Of a stretch of DNA of 64,000 nt, positions 25,793 to 32,964 are shown piece by piece. The stretch lies in the NCBI RefSeq assembly GCF_947495275.1, contig NZ_CANLYL010000006.1:203800-267799 (forward strand), written 5' to 3'. Position 1 is the first letter of the stretch, and every line of letters begins with the position of its first letter. Source of the stretch: an uncultured Roseobacter sp. (GTDB lineage Bacteria > Pseudomonadota > Alphaproteobacteria > Rhodobacterales > Rhodobacteraceae). A model generated the notes under the pieces. The model was not told the origin of the DNA, ran no database searches, and saw only the letters and a program-made list of their open reading frames with translations. The position numbers were made by a program, and so were the translations under genes.

Positions 25793-26848
25793 TCAGATCA
25801 AGGAGGCTTCGAATTCGTACTCCGCCTTTAGCGCATCCAGATCGCGTCGCAAGGCGGGCTTGAGATCAAGGCCTTGATCCTTGCGTGCTTTGGCCGTTGC
25901 CGTCTTACCATCTCCGGGCAGGCGCACAAGGGCGTGACCAGGCAGAGGTTCTGACGCGCGCATCTCGTCAAACACACGTTCAGCGCGCGGTCCAAAATCT
26001 GCAATGCCGAAGGCCACAGGATTGAGAGCCATTACAAACTGTCCTGTGTTTGTCGAAGAGGCAGTGTCGTTGGTGAAATCAACCACGTCTGAGCCGAAGG
26101 CCGCTCCATTGAGAACACCAGCCATAAGCCCAATCGCAACCGACAATCCAAAACCTTTGGGGCCGCCAATAGGCAGCAAAAAGCCTTCGGATTTGCGGGC
26201 CGGGTCGGTCAGCGGGCGGCCATCGCGACCAACCATCCACCCCTCGGGCATGGGATCACCTTGCTGCAGAAGTGTCTTGATCTTGCCCATCGCCGCTACG
26301 GTCGTTGCCATGTCAAAGACGAAGGGATCGGTGCCATCACCCGGGGCCGAAAAGGCGATCGGGTTGGTCCCCAGAAGCAAGTCCGAGCCGCCATAGGGCG
26401 GCACGTGGTTGGCACTGCCCACAGACGCGGCCATGCCCAGCAAACCCGCTTCTGCTTGCGGGCGCACATAGAGCGCCAACGGGCCCGCGTGGTTGCCGCG
26501 CCGCACACCGACCCAGCCTATCCCGGCCTCGCGCGCCTTTTTCATGGCAAGGTCGCGGGCTGCAGCCATGGCCAGATGTCCCAGACCATCATCCCCGTCG
26601 ATCACAGCCGTAGCAACCGTTTCATGCGCCACTTTGACGGCGGGTGTCGGGTTGCAGCCACCGCCGGCAAGACGGGCCAGATATTGCCGTAAGCGGAACA
26701 CGCCATGTGTTGCGTAGCCATAGACATCGGCCTCAACCATCAAAGAGGCGACCTTTGCCGCGTCGCCTGACGGCACGCCCTGGGATGCAAGAGCCTGTGC
26801 AACAAAATTGCGCAAAGCCTCGGGCTTGATCGGCGCGGTCTCAGCCAT
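25793..26848 (-). CDS. Ldh_2 family (malate/L-sulfolactate-type) dehydrogenase
   Basis: A 351-residue NAD(P)-dependent oxidoreductase of the malate/L-lactate dehydrogenase 2 family, which acts on 2-hydroxy acids, ureidoglycolate or cyclic imino acids. The active-site histidine is in VRRGNHAGPLALY around residue 118, and the family block GTNPIAFSAPGDG follows near residue 160, with FLLPIGGPKGFGLSVAIGLMAGVL further on. Its start overlaps the permease stop by eight bases, making it the last gene of an operon with an NMT1-type importer. It probably oxidises the imported hydroxy acid or its product. The exact substrate cannot be read from sequence. Confidence 0.85.
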   Translation of the reverse strand: MAETAPIKPEALRNFVAQALASQGVPSGDAAKVASLMVEADVYGYATHGVFRLRQYLARLAGGGCNPTPAVKVAHETVATAVIDGDDGLGHLAMAAARDLAMKKAREAGIGWVGVRRGNHAGPLALYVRPQAEAGLLGMAASVGSANHVPPYGGSDLLLGTNPIAFSAPGDGTDPFVFDMATTVAAMGKIKTLLQQGDPMPEGWMVGRDGRPLTDPARKSEGFLLPIGGPKGFGLSVAIGLMAGVLNGAAFGSDVVDFTNDTASSTNTGQFVMALNPVAFGIADFGPRAERVFDEMRASEPLPGHALVRLPGDGKTATAKARKDQGLDLKPALRRDLDALKAEYEFEASLI

Positions 26849-27713
26849 CGTAGGATCCTACGCGTTCCTTGTGCCAGAACACGACCTTGCGCTGAGCGAA
26901 CTGAACCAGAAGGTAAAGCGCCAGGCCCACAAGGCTGAGATACAGGATCAACGAGAAGACCCGCGGTGTGTTCAGCTGCGAGGCCGCGACACGGATCAAC
27001 TCCCCGAACCCTTTCCCGCCACCCAGGAATTCACCGGTGATGGCCCCGGCCATCACGCCCACTGCGCCAATTTTCAAACCTGTAAAGATCTGCGGTAGAC
27101 CGGTGGGCAGTTTCATCTTGATCAGAGTCTGCATGCGGCTGGCGCCCATTGTCTTGAACAGCATCCTGGCGTTTTCGTCGGCGGCGTGAAGGCCTGCGGC
27201 GGTGCCCACCACAATCGGGAAGGTTGCGATGAAGGCTGCAAGAGCAACCTTGGATTCGATCCCGAAACCCAACCACGCCACAAACAGGGGTGCAAAGGCC
27301 ACTTTGGGCATTGTATCAATGGCCACGAGATAGGGCATGACAGCCTTCTCCCCAAAGGCGGTTTCGCCGACCAGCACGCCCAGTGTGAAACCGATGGCAA
27401 TAGCCAGGGCGAAACCGTAGATCACCTCCAGAATGGTGATCCAAAGCGCGGTCAGCATGTAGCCGCCGGAGGCGAGGTTCTTGCCGACGAAGATCATGTC
27501 TTTGAGTGTTTCCGCCGGGGTGGGCAGGATGATGGGGGAGACGAAGCCAAAGGCGGTCACGACCCACCACGTGCCGATAAAGACAAAGGCCACGAAGCTC
27601 ATCGCGATCCAACGCGGCACAGAGTCGATAAACGCGATTTCTTGCGTCCAGACGGTGTCTTCGAGCATGTCCGTGTTGGTGGTGGAAGATGAGTTGTTCG
27701 ACAGATCGGTCAC
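26841..27713 (-). CDS. ABC transporter permease (SsuC/TauC type)
   Basis: A 290-residue inner-membrane permease with about six helices, of the nitrate/taurine/pyrimidine-precursor branch. PIILPTPAETLKDMIFVG is the conserved first-loop segment and GASRMQTLIKMKLPTGLPQIFTGLKIG (residues ~195-220) the EAA loop. The start is a GTG that overlaps the ATPase stop as GTGA. With the ATPase and NMT1-like binding protein it makes a complete importer. Confidence 0.9.
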   Translation of the reverse strand: MTDLSNNSSSTTNTDMLEDTVWTQEIAFIDSVPRWIAMSFVAFVFIGTWWVVTAFGFVSPIILPTPAETLKDMIFVGKNLASGGYMLTALWITILEVIYGFALAIAIGFTLGVLVGETAFGEKAVMPYLVAIDTMPKVAFAPLFVAWLGFGIESKVALAAFIATFPIVVGTAAGLHAADENARMLFKTMGASRMQTLIKMKLPTGLPQIFTGLKIGAVGVMAGAITGEFLGGGKGFGELIRVAASQLNTPRVFSLILYLSLVGLALYLLVQFAQRKVVFWHKERVGSYDG

Positions 27714-28519
27714 ATGTCTTCTCCCTTGTCCAATTGTCCGCGGATGTATTCGACGATCTCGCCAAACTCCGGGGTCGTCATCATCTCGAGCGTGCGGGGC
27801 CGCGGCAGGTCAACCTTGACGACCTCCGCCACACGACCCGGGCGCGGCTTCATCACGACAATTTCGTCCGACAGGATCACCGCCTCCTGGATCGAGTGGG
27901 TCACGAGAAAGGCGGTGGCCTCCTGCTCGCGGCAAATCCGCTGCAATTCCATGTTCATCATATCACGGGAAAGCTCATCCAGCGCGCTGAACGGCTCATC
28001 CAATAGCAATACGGCCGGCTCGGTGATCAGCATCCGGCAAATCGAGGCGCGTTGCGCCATGCCGCCCGAAAGCTCGTTGGGGTAGACGTTTTCAAATCCC
28101 TTGAGCCCGACAATATCCAAAAGCTCATGGGCCTTCTCCAAAGCCGCTTTGGCGGCGGCTTTACCGTCGCGGATTTCGATGGGCAGCACGATGTTCTCGA
28201 CCGCCGTCTTCCAGGGAAAAAGCGTTGCTTGCTGGAACATCATGCCGATGTCGCGGCGCGGGCCGGTCACGGGTTCGCCTTGCAGGACGACACGGCCCTG
28301 AGAAGGAGGAATGAGTCCGGCCATGATCTTGAGTAGTGTGGACTTCCCGCAACCGCTCGATCCGATCACAGAGGTAAAGCTGCCTTTGCGCAACGTCAAA
28401 TCGACCCCCTCGAGGGCCACAACGAGATTGCGCGCATAGGTCTTGCTCACACGGCTCAACTCGTAAACCGGCGCACCAAAAGGGGCGCCGGTTTGCGTTT
28501 CTGCCAACTCGGTGTTCAT
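27710..28519 (-). CDS. ABC transporter ATPase (SsuB/TauB type)
   Basis: A 269-residue ATPase. Walker A is GSSGCGKST near residue 53, the Q-loop MMFQQATLFPW, the signature LSGGMAQRA, Walker B VLLLDEPFSALD and the H-loop FLVTHSI. VGLKGFENVYPNEL precedes the signature, as in the nitrate/sulfonate branch. It overlaps the binding-protein gene and the permease gene by four bases each. Confidence 0.9.
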   Translation of the reverse strand: MNTELAETQTGAPFGAPVYELSRVSKTYARNLVVALEGVDLTLRKGSFTSVIGSSGCGKSTLLKIMAGLIPPSQGRVVLQGEPVTGPRRDIGMMFQQATLFPWKTAVENIVLPIEIRDGKAAAKAALEKAHELLDIVGLKGFENVYPNELSGGMAQRASICRMLITEPAVLLLDEPFSALDELSRDMMNMELQRICREQEATAFLVTHSIQEAVILSDEIVVMKPRPGRVAEVVKVDLPRPRTLEMMTTPEFGEIVEYIRGQLDKGEDM

Positions 28520-29541
28520 TCGCCGACGGCCGCGTTTCCTATGGCTGCGAACTCATTGGTCCAGGCGGCGCTCAGATCGTCAAGCGGGGCAGAGATTTCG
28601 CCACCGGTGACCAAGGCATCCTGCCATTCGGCCCAGACTTCGGCGGGGTACCAACCCAGACCGTTTTCCGGGCTTGTCGAAATGGTCTTGGAGCGGACCG
28701 CGTCAAACAATGCCGATTGGAACTCCTTGTCTTCGCCTTCCTGCGGGTTGCCATCGGCCAAGTGCTCCAGAACCGCTTCGCGGTTGGCATCATCCAGCGC
28801 AAAGGCGTGGCCTTTGGCGAAAGCACGGCTCCAGGCTTCAACCAGTTCACGATCATTGGCGATGGTGTCGGCCATTGTTGCGATGCCATTGCCGAAAAAG
28901 CGACCGAACTCAGCGGGCGTGATGTCCCGCACAGCCATGCCACGTTGATTGAGAATGGCGGTGTCGGCGGTAGAGGCGGAATAGGCGACGATCTCGTCAT
29001 TGAGGAAGGCCGCCGTTGCAGGACCGCCATCGCCCACCGTCAGGAATTCATAATCCGTGCCTTCTGTCATTCCCGCGCCCGACATCACATTGCGGGCAAA
29101 TCCAACTTCCGCGCCATCGGCAGTCCCGGTGCCAATGATTTTGCCGCGCAGATCTTCGATGCTCTGGATGTCAGAGCCTTCCTGCACGGCGATCCCAAAG
29201 TTGCTGCGCGCGGCTACGTTGTAGATGTGAACGACTTCAACACCACGCGAGCGTGCCGCAAGGATCGGGCCCGGTCCGGGGCGGCCAAACTGAGCCTGAC
29301 CGGCCGACAATGCCTGAATGACGGCACCCGAGCCATTGATGGCCTCGACGGTAACGTTGAGGCCCTCGTCCGCGAAAAAACCCTCGCCAATGGCCACAAA
29401 GACCGGGAACGAGTTGATGGCCGATGGGCTGGGCTGCACAAAGGTGATGTCACGCATATCCTGCGCGACTGCGCCGGTGCTTAAAAGGCCGGCTAATGGA
29501 ACTGCTGCAAGAAGCTTTGCAAAGGTTCTTCTGGTTGTCAT
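28516..29541 (-). CDS. ABC transporter substrate-binding protein (NMT1/THI5-like)
   Basis: A 341-residue periplasmic binding protein of the NMT1/SsuA group. The signal peptide carries a twin arginine (TTRRTFAKLLAAVPLAGLL, cleavage near GAVAQD), so it may be exported by Tat. The mature part begins ITFVQPSPSAINSFPVFVAIGEGFFADEGLNV, typical of binders of thiamine precursors, sulfonates or aromatic acids. It is the first gene of the importer operon and lies 61 bases downstream of a co-directional FAH gene, so the whole set to 30496 may be one transcript. Confidence 0.85.
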   Translation of the reverse strand: MTTRRTFAKLLAAVPLAGLLSTGAVAQDMRDITFVQPSPSAINSFPVFVAIGEGFFADEGLNVTVEAINGSGAVIQALSAGQAQFGRPGPGPILAARSRGVEVVHIYNVAARSNFGIAVQEGSDIQSIEDLRGKIIGTGTADGAEVGFARNVMSGAGMTEGTDYEFLTVGDGGPATAAFLNDEIVAYSASTADTAILNQRGMAVRDITPAEFGRFFGNGIATMADTIANDRELVEAWSRAFAKGHAFALDDANREAVLEHLADGNPQEGEDKEFQSALFDAVRSKTISTSPENGLGWYPAEVWAEWQDALVTGGEISAPLDDLSAAWTNEFAAIGNAAVGE

Positions 29542-29602
29542 TTCGGGTCTCCTCCCTAGATTGATTTCGTTCCGAGGTCTCTGCTTATGAGCACGGCCTG
29601 GA

Positions 29603-30496
29603 TCAGGCGATGCGGACGGAGTTACTCAGCTCACCGATTTCTGAGATGGTGCACACGACGGTATCGCCTGCTGCCAGAAAGCGGGGTGGGTCCATCGCGT
29701 ATCCCACACCAGAAGGCGTGCCGGTTGCGATGATGTCACCGGGTTCCAGCGTCATACCCTCCGACAAGGAGGCAATAAGCGTTGGGACATCAAAGATCAT
29801 ATCCGCTGTGCTGCCATCCTGACGCTGCGCGCCATTGACGGTCAGGCCAATCGACAGCTTATGTGGATCGCTGATCGCGTCGGCGGTCACAATCCACGGG
29901 CCAAGCGGGCAAGAACCATCAAATCCCTTGCCCTTGAAGTACTGCCCGCCATGACGCCGCTGTACATCGCGCACAGAGATGTCGTTCACAATCGTGTAGC
30001 CAAAGATATGATCGAAGGCATTTTCCTTGGCGATGTTGCGCCCGGACTTGCCGATGACGATGGCAAGCTCGACTTCGTAATCGACACAGGTTGAGACCTG
30101 TGGAAACAGCAAGATGTCGCCACCAGGCGGCACAATCGATGTGGGCGGCTTGGTGAAATATACCGGGTGCTCGGTGACCCCGACATTTTGCTTCTGCGCT
30201 CTGTCTCCCTCGGCGATGTGTTCGGCGTAGTTTCGTCCGACGCAAAAGACATTCTTGCGTGGCTGGGGAATGGGGGCCAACAGGTCAGGATCAGAAACCA
30301 CGGCATCCGCATGTTGGCCAGCCTCGGCCTGCGACACCAATGCGCGCAGCGCGGCAATGGCATCAGCGCCCCCCTCGATGGTGGCCAGAAGGCTGTCCCA
30401 GCCAGCGCCCGCCTTTGCAAGATGGAGCCAGTTTCCATTCCCAAGCTCGACCGCTGCGCAGGGTTTGCCGTCAATTGAAAGTGTCGCCAATTTCAT
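29603..30496 (-). CDS. fumarylacetoacetate hydrolase (FAH) family protein
   Basis: A 297-residue cytoplasmic enzyme with the FAH beta-roll fold, which cleaves or hydrates acylpyruvates with a divalent metal. The metal ligands lie in CVDYEVELAIVIG, with KGFDGSCPLGPWIVTADAI and IATGTPSGVGYAMDPPRFLAAGDTV further on. KNVFCVGRNYAEHI marks the start of the catalytic domain near residue 80; the N-terminal 70 residues are the small N-domain present in longer members. It is divergent from a GntR gene across 172 bases containing an ACCAAT-type site. The reaction could be acylpyruvate hydrolysis or decarboxylation. Confidence 0.85.
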   Translation of the reverse strand: MKLATLSIDGKPCAAVELGNGNWLHLAKAGAGWDSLLATIEGGADAIAALRALVSQAEAGQHADAVVSDPDLLAPIPQPRKNVFCVGRNYAEHIAEGDRAQKQNVGVTEHPVYFTKPPTSIVPPGGDILLFPQVSTCVDYEVELAIVIGKSGRNIAKENAFDHIFGYTIVNDISVRDVQRRHGGQYFKGKGFDGSCPLGPWIVTADAISDPHKLSIGLTVNGAQRQDGSTADMIFDVPTLIASLSEGMTLEPGDIIATGTPSGVGYAMDPPRFLAAGDTVVCTISEIGELSNSVRIA

Positions 30497-30641
30497 GTCG
30501 CCTCTCCCTTCGGCCCCCTCGCATACTGCTGCTTAGGGTGGTCTTTCGCGCGCCTGAGCATCCATTCTTCAACGCAGCAGGCTCACTACAGACACGTCCC
30601 CATGTATTGACAAAGCGCGCTCGGCACCGTGAAATCAACTG

Positions 30642-30659
30642 ACCAATTCACCAATTGGG
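30642..30659. promoter_or_regulatory. candidate GntR operator 1
   Basis: ACCAAT (30642-30647), six bases, then ATTGGG (30654-30659), ending nine bases before the start codon of the GntR gene at 30669. It lies in the divergent FAH/GntR region. The same layout with a perfect second arm occurs at 32193-32210. An overlapping palindrome CCAATTGG (30651-30658) gives an alternative centre. Confidence 0.5.
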
Positions 30660-30668
30660 TGGGTCTCA

Positions 30669-31361
30669 ATGGCGAAAACAGAGCTTCTTGTACAGCGCAT
30701 CAGGCAGATCATCGCGTCTGACGGCTATGTTCACAACGACCGACTGCCTCCGGAGCGGGAGATGTGTTCGATGCTGGGGGTCACGCGCAATCAATTGCGG
30801 TCCGCACTGACCAAGCTTGAATCCAGGGGCCTGATATGGCGCCATGTGGGCCGTGGCACATTTGTCGGCGAGCGTCCTGTTCTGAACCTTGAGGACGTTA
30901 CGTACCTTCGGGACCAGGTGACACCTCCGCAGGTTGCTACCGTTAGGCTGGCCATTGAACCGGAACTGGCGCGTCTTGCAGCATTGCATAGCGCGCCCGC
31001 TGATCGAGAAGAGCTTCGCACCTGTGCCGAGCGTTGCCGCGAAGTTCCCGACTGGCGCAGCTATGAGGCGTGGGACAACAAGTTTCATTTCGCGGTTGCT
31101 CGCAGCGCAAAGAACAAACTCTTCTTGTATTACTTCGAAACACTGAATGTGGTCAGGCGTTCCATGGTCTGGAGCCAGCCACGCACGACACCCAAACCTG
31201 CGAAAAACTACTCAAGCTTTCTGGAACATGATTTGATCGTTCAGGCGATTGAAAAAAATGACGGAAACGGTGCTGCGCAACTCATGAGGGAGCATCTACA
31301 TTCGGTCTACGGGCGCATTCTACCTTCACTGGGCAAAACTGCGGCGCCAAGAACCGATTGA
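30669..31361 (+). CDS. GntR/FadR-family transcriptional regulator
   Basis: A 230-residue regulator. The N-terminal winged helix-turn-helix (IRQIIASDGYVHNDRLPPEREMCSMLGVTRNQLRSALTKLESRGLIWR) is followed by an all-helical FCD domain from about residue 85, with EPELARLAALHSAPADREEL and DNKFHFAVARSAKNKLFLYYF. It is divergent from the FAH/ABC operon and most probably controls it. An ACCAAT-N6-ATTGG-type element overlaps its own ribosome-binding region, suggesting autoregulation, and a second copy lies upstream of the other FAH gene. Confidence 0.85.
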   Translation: MAKTELLVQRIRQIIASDGYVHNDRLPPEREMCSMLGVTRNQLRSALTKLESRGLIWRHVGRGTFVGERPVLNLEDVTYLRDQVTPPQVATVRLAIEPELARLAALHSAPADREELRTCAERCREVPDWRSYEAWDNKFHFAVARSAKNKLFLYYFETLNVVRRSMVWSQPRTTPKPAKNYSSFLEHDLIVQAIEKNDGNGAAQLMREHLHSVYGRILPSLGKTAAPRTD

Positions 31362-31446
31362 CGCGCTGTACCTCAAGCAGCGAGACCCCCGGCAGGATAG
31401 GAGCCCCTGTGACGGCCCCATCGCTGCGGATGTGCGGATTGATAAA

Positions 31447-32130
31447 CTAGGTCACAGTGACGGACAGCTTGCCAAGTGCCGGGATTTCCACTTCCATCAC
31501 ATCGCCCTTGACCACAGGGCCAACGCCGGAGGGTGTTCCGGTCATGATCACGTCGCCCGCTGCCAGTTCAAAATACTCCGACAGGTAAGAAATCATCTCG
31601 GGCGTTTTCCAGATCAACTGATTGAGATCGCCTTCCTGACGCAGGTCACCGTTCACTTTCAGTGTGATCGCACCCTCATCCAGGTGACCAATCTCTTCGA
31701 CGGTGTGGATCGGGCCGATGGGCGCCGAGCGCTCGAAGGCTTTACCGATTTCCCAGGGACGGCCCGCCTTTTTCATCTCGCCCTGAAGATCCCGGCGGGT
31801 CATGTCCAAGGACAGTGCGTAGCCGTAGACGTGATCCATTGCGCGCTCGACCGGGATGTTCTTACCACCGGATTTCAGCACAACGGTCAATTCAGCTTCG
31901 TGATGAACATCAGAGGTGTGGGGTGGATAGGGAAAGTCCCCCGTTGTGTCGAGATTGTTGGGGTTCTTCTGAAAGAAGAAGGGAGGCTCCCGGTCCGGAT
32001 CATGTCCCATCTCAATGGCGTGCGCTGCATAGTTGCGGCCGATGCAATATACCCGACGCACCGGGAATGCGCCGCCCGATGCGACGGGGATCGACGTAAC
32101 GGGTGGCGTGGGAATAACGTAGTCAGACAT
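31447..32130 (-). CDS. FAH-family hydrolase (fumarylpyruvate hydrolase-like)
   Basis: A 227-residue member of the FAH superfamily without the extra N-domain, the usual size of fumarylpyruvate and acylpyruvate hydrolases. It starts RRVYCIGRNYAAHAIEMG, and the metal-binding motif is in HHEAELTVVLKSGGKNIP. AFERSAPIGPI and VIMTGTPSGVGPV complete the pattern. It is the third gene of a leftward set (FAD/Fe-S dehydrogenase, GntR, FAH), but 138 bases separate it from the GntR gene, and a perfect ACCAAT-N6-ATTGGT site lies in that gap, so it has its own control. Confidence 0.85.
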   Translation of the reverse strand: MSDYVIPTPPVTSIPVASGGAFPVRRVYCIGRNYAAHAIEMGHDPDREPPFFFQKNPNNLDTTGDFPYPPHTSDVHHEAELTVVLKSGGKNIPVERAMDHVYGYALSLDMTRRDLQGEMKKAGRPWEIGKAFERSAPIGPIHTVEEIGHLDEGAITLKVNGDLRQEGDLNQLIWKTPEMISYLSEYFELAAGDVIMTGTPSGVGPVVKGDVMEVEIPALGKLSVTVT

Positions 32131-32192
32131 TGAGCCGCTCCATGCTTTGGGTCCCGTTTGGCATAGAGGCAGACATCTGAGAGATCAATCTG

Positions 32193-32210
32193 ACCAATGG
32201 GCGGATTGGT
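32193..32210. promoter_or_regulatory. candidate GntR operator 2
   Basis: ACCAATGGGCGGATTGGT is a perfect 6-6-6 inverted repeat, located 63-80 bases upstream of the FAH gene that starts at 32130. The arms and the preceding CTG match the element at 30639-30659 near the first FAH gene. Confidence 0.5.
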
Positions 32211-32268
32211 TTGTCAATGCCCGCTCTGGCCGCCGAGTGACGAGGGGCTCGGCAAGCAGGTCCTGTTG

Positions 32269-32955
32269 CTAAATGGCGTCCGTGGTCTCTTGCGATTGTA
32301 GCCACTTCACCACAGATGCGCGCTTTGCATCCATGTGATGGAGCAGCGTAGCCGCGAGATTTGGGCCATCCCTTGCGACAAGACATTGCAGGATTTTCTC
32401 ATGCTCCTGCACAGCGTCATACCACCGGCCCTCGGACATATTGGCCAGATAGCGCGCGCGTTGCATACGCAGAGACAGCGCCTGGCAGGACGTGGTCAAT
32501 GTCGCGTTGCGCGCCGCCAACAGGATGGCGCGGTGAATCTTTTGGTTGACGCTGAAATAAGCGTCCAGATCCCGGTTTTCATAGCTCCGGATCATCTGCG
32601 CGTGCAGCGCGCGCACCTCCTCGATCTCAGCGTCGGTGATATGCTTGCAGGCCAATTCGCCGGACAGTGCTTCAAGTGCGCCCAGTACAGGGAAGACCTC
32701 GTCGACTTCCTCCTGCGTGACTTGCGTCACCCATGCGCCACGGTTCGGTTCCAACCGAACCAACCCGTCGGATGCCAGCACCTTCAGCGCTTCTCGCAAA
32801 GGGGTGCGGGATACCCCAAACCGTTCGCAGAGCTGCTTTTCCGGGATCTTGGTGCCTGGTTTCAATTCCGAATTAATGATCAGGGGTTGCAGGCGGTCGA
32901 CCAGTTCATGATGCAGGGACTTGCGCATGATTGTCTGGGATGTGTGCAATGTCAT
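32269..32955 (-). CDS. GntR-family regulator (FCD domain)
   Basis: A 228-residue regulator with a winged helix-turn-helix (LVDRLQPLIINSELKPGTKIPEKQLCERFGVSRTPLREALKVLASDGLVRLEPNRGAWV) and an FCD ligand-binding domain whose metal-site residues are partly visible in DAYFSVNQKIHRAILLAARN. It begins nine bases after the stop of the large FAD/Fe-S dehydrogenase and is probably co-transcribed with it. It is a good candidate for the regulator of the divergent island between 31.4 and 42.2 kb. Confidence 0.85.
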   Translation of the reverse strand: MTLHTSQTIMRKSLHHELVDRLQPLIINSELKPGTKIPEKQLCERFGVSRTPLREALKVLASDGLVRLEPNRGAWVTQVTQEEVDEVFPVLGALEALSGELACKHITDAEIEEVRALHAQMIRSYENRDLDAYFSVNQKIHRAILLAARNATLTTSCQALSLRMQRARYLANMSEGRWYDAVQEHEKILQCLVARDGPNLAATLLHHMDAKRASVVKWLQSQETTDAI

Positions 32956-32964
32956 CGCGTCACC

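Noticed and set aside
25793..29541. Sulfolactate or taurine degradation assigned to the NMT1 importer and Ldh_2 enzyme
   Set aside because: The transporter branch fits, but no sulfolyase or other sulfonate enzyme is present.
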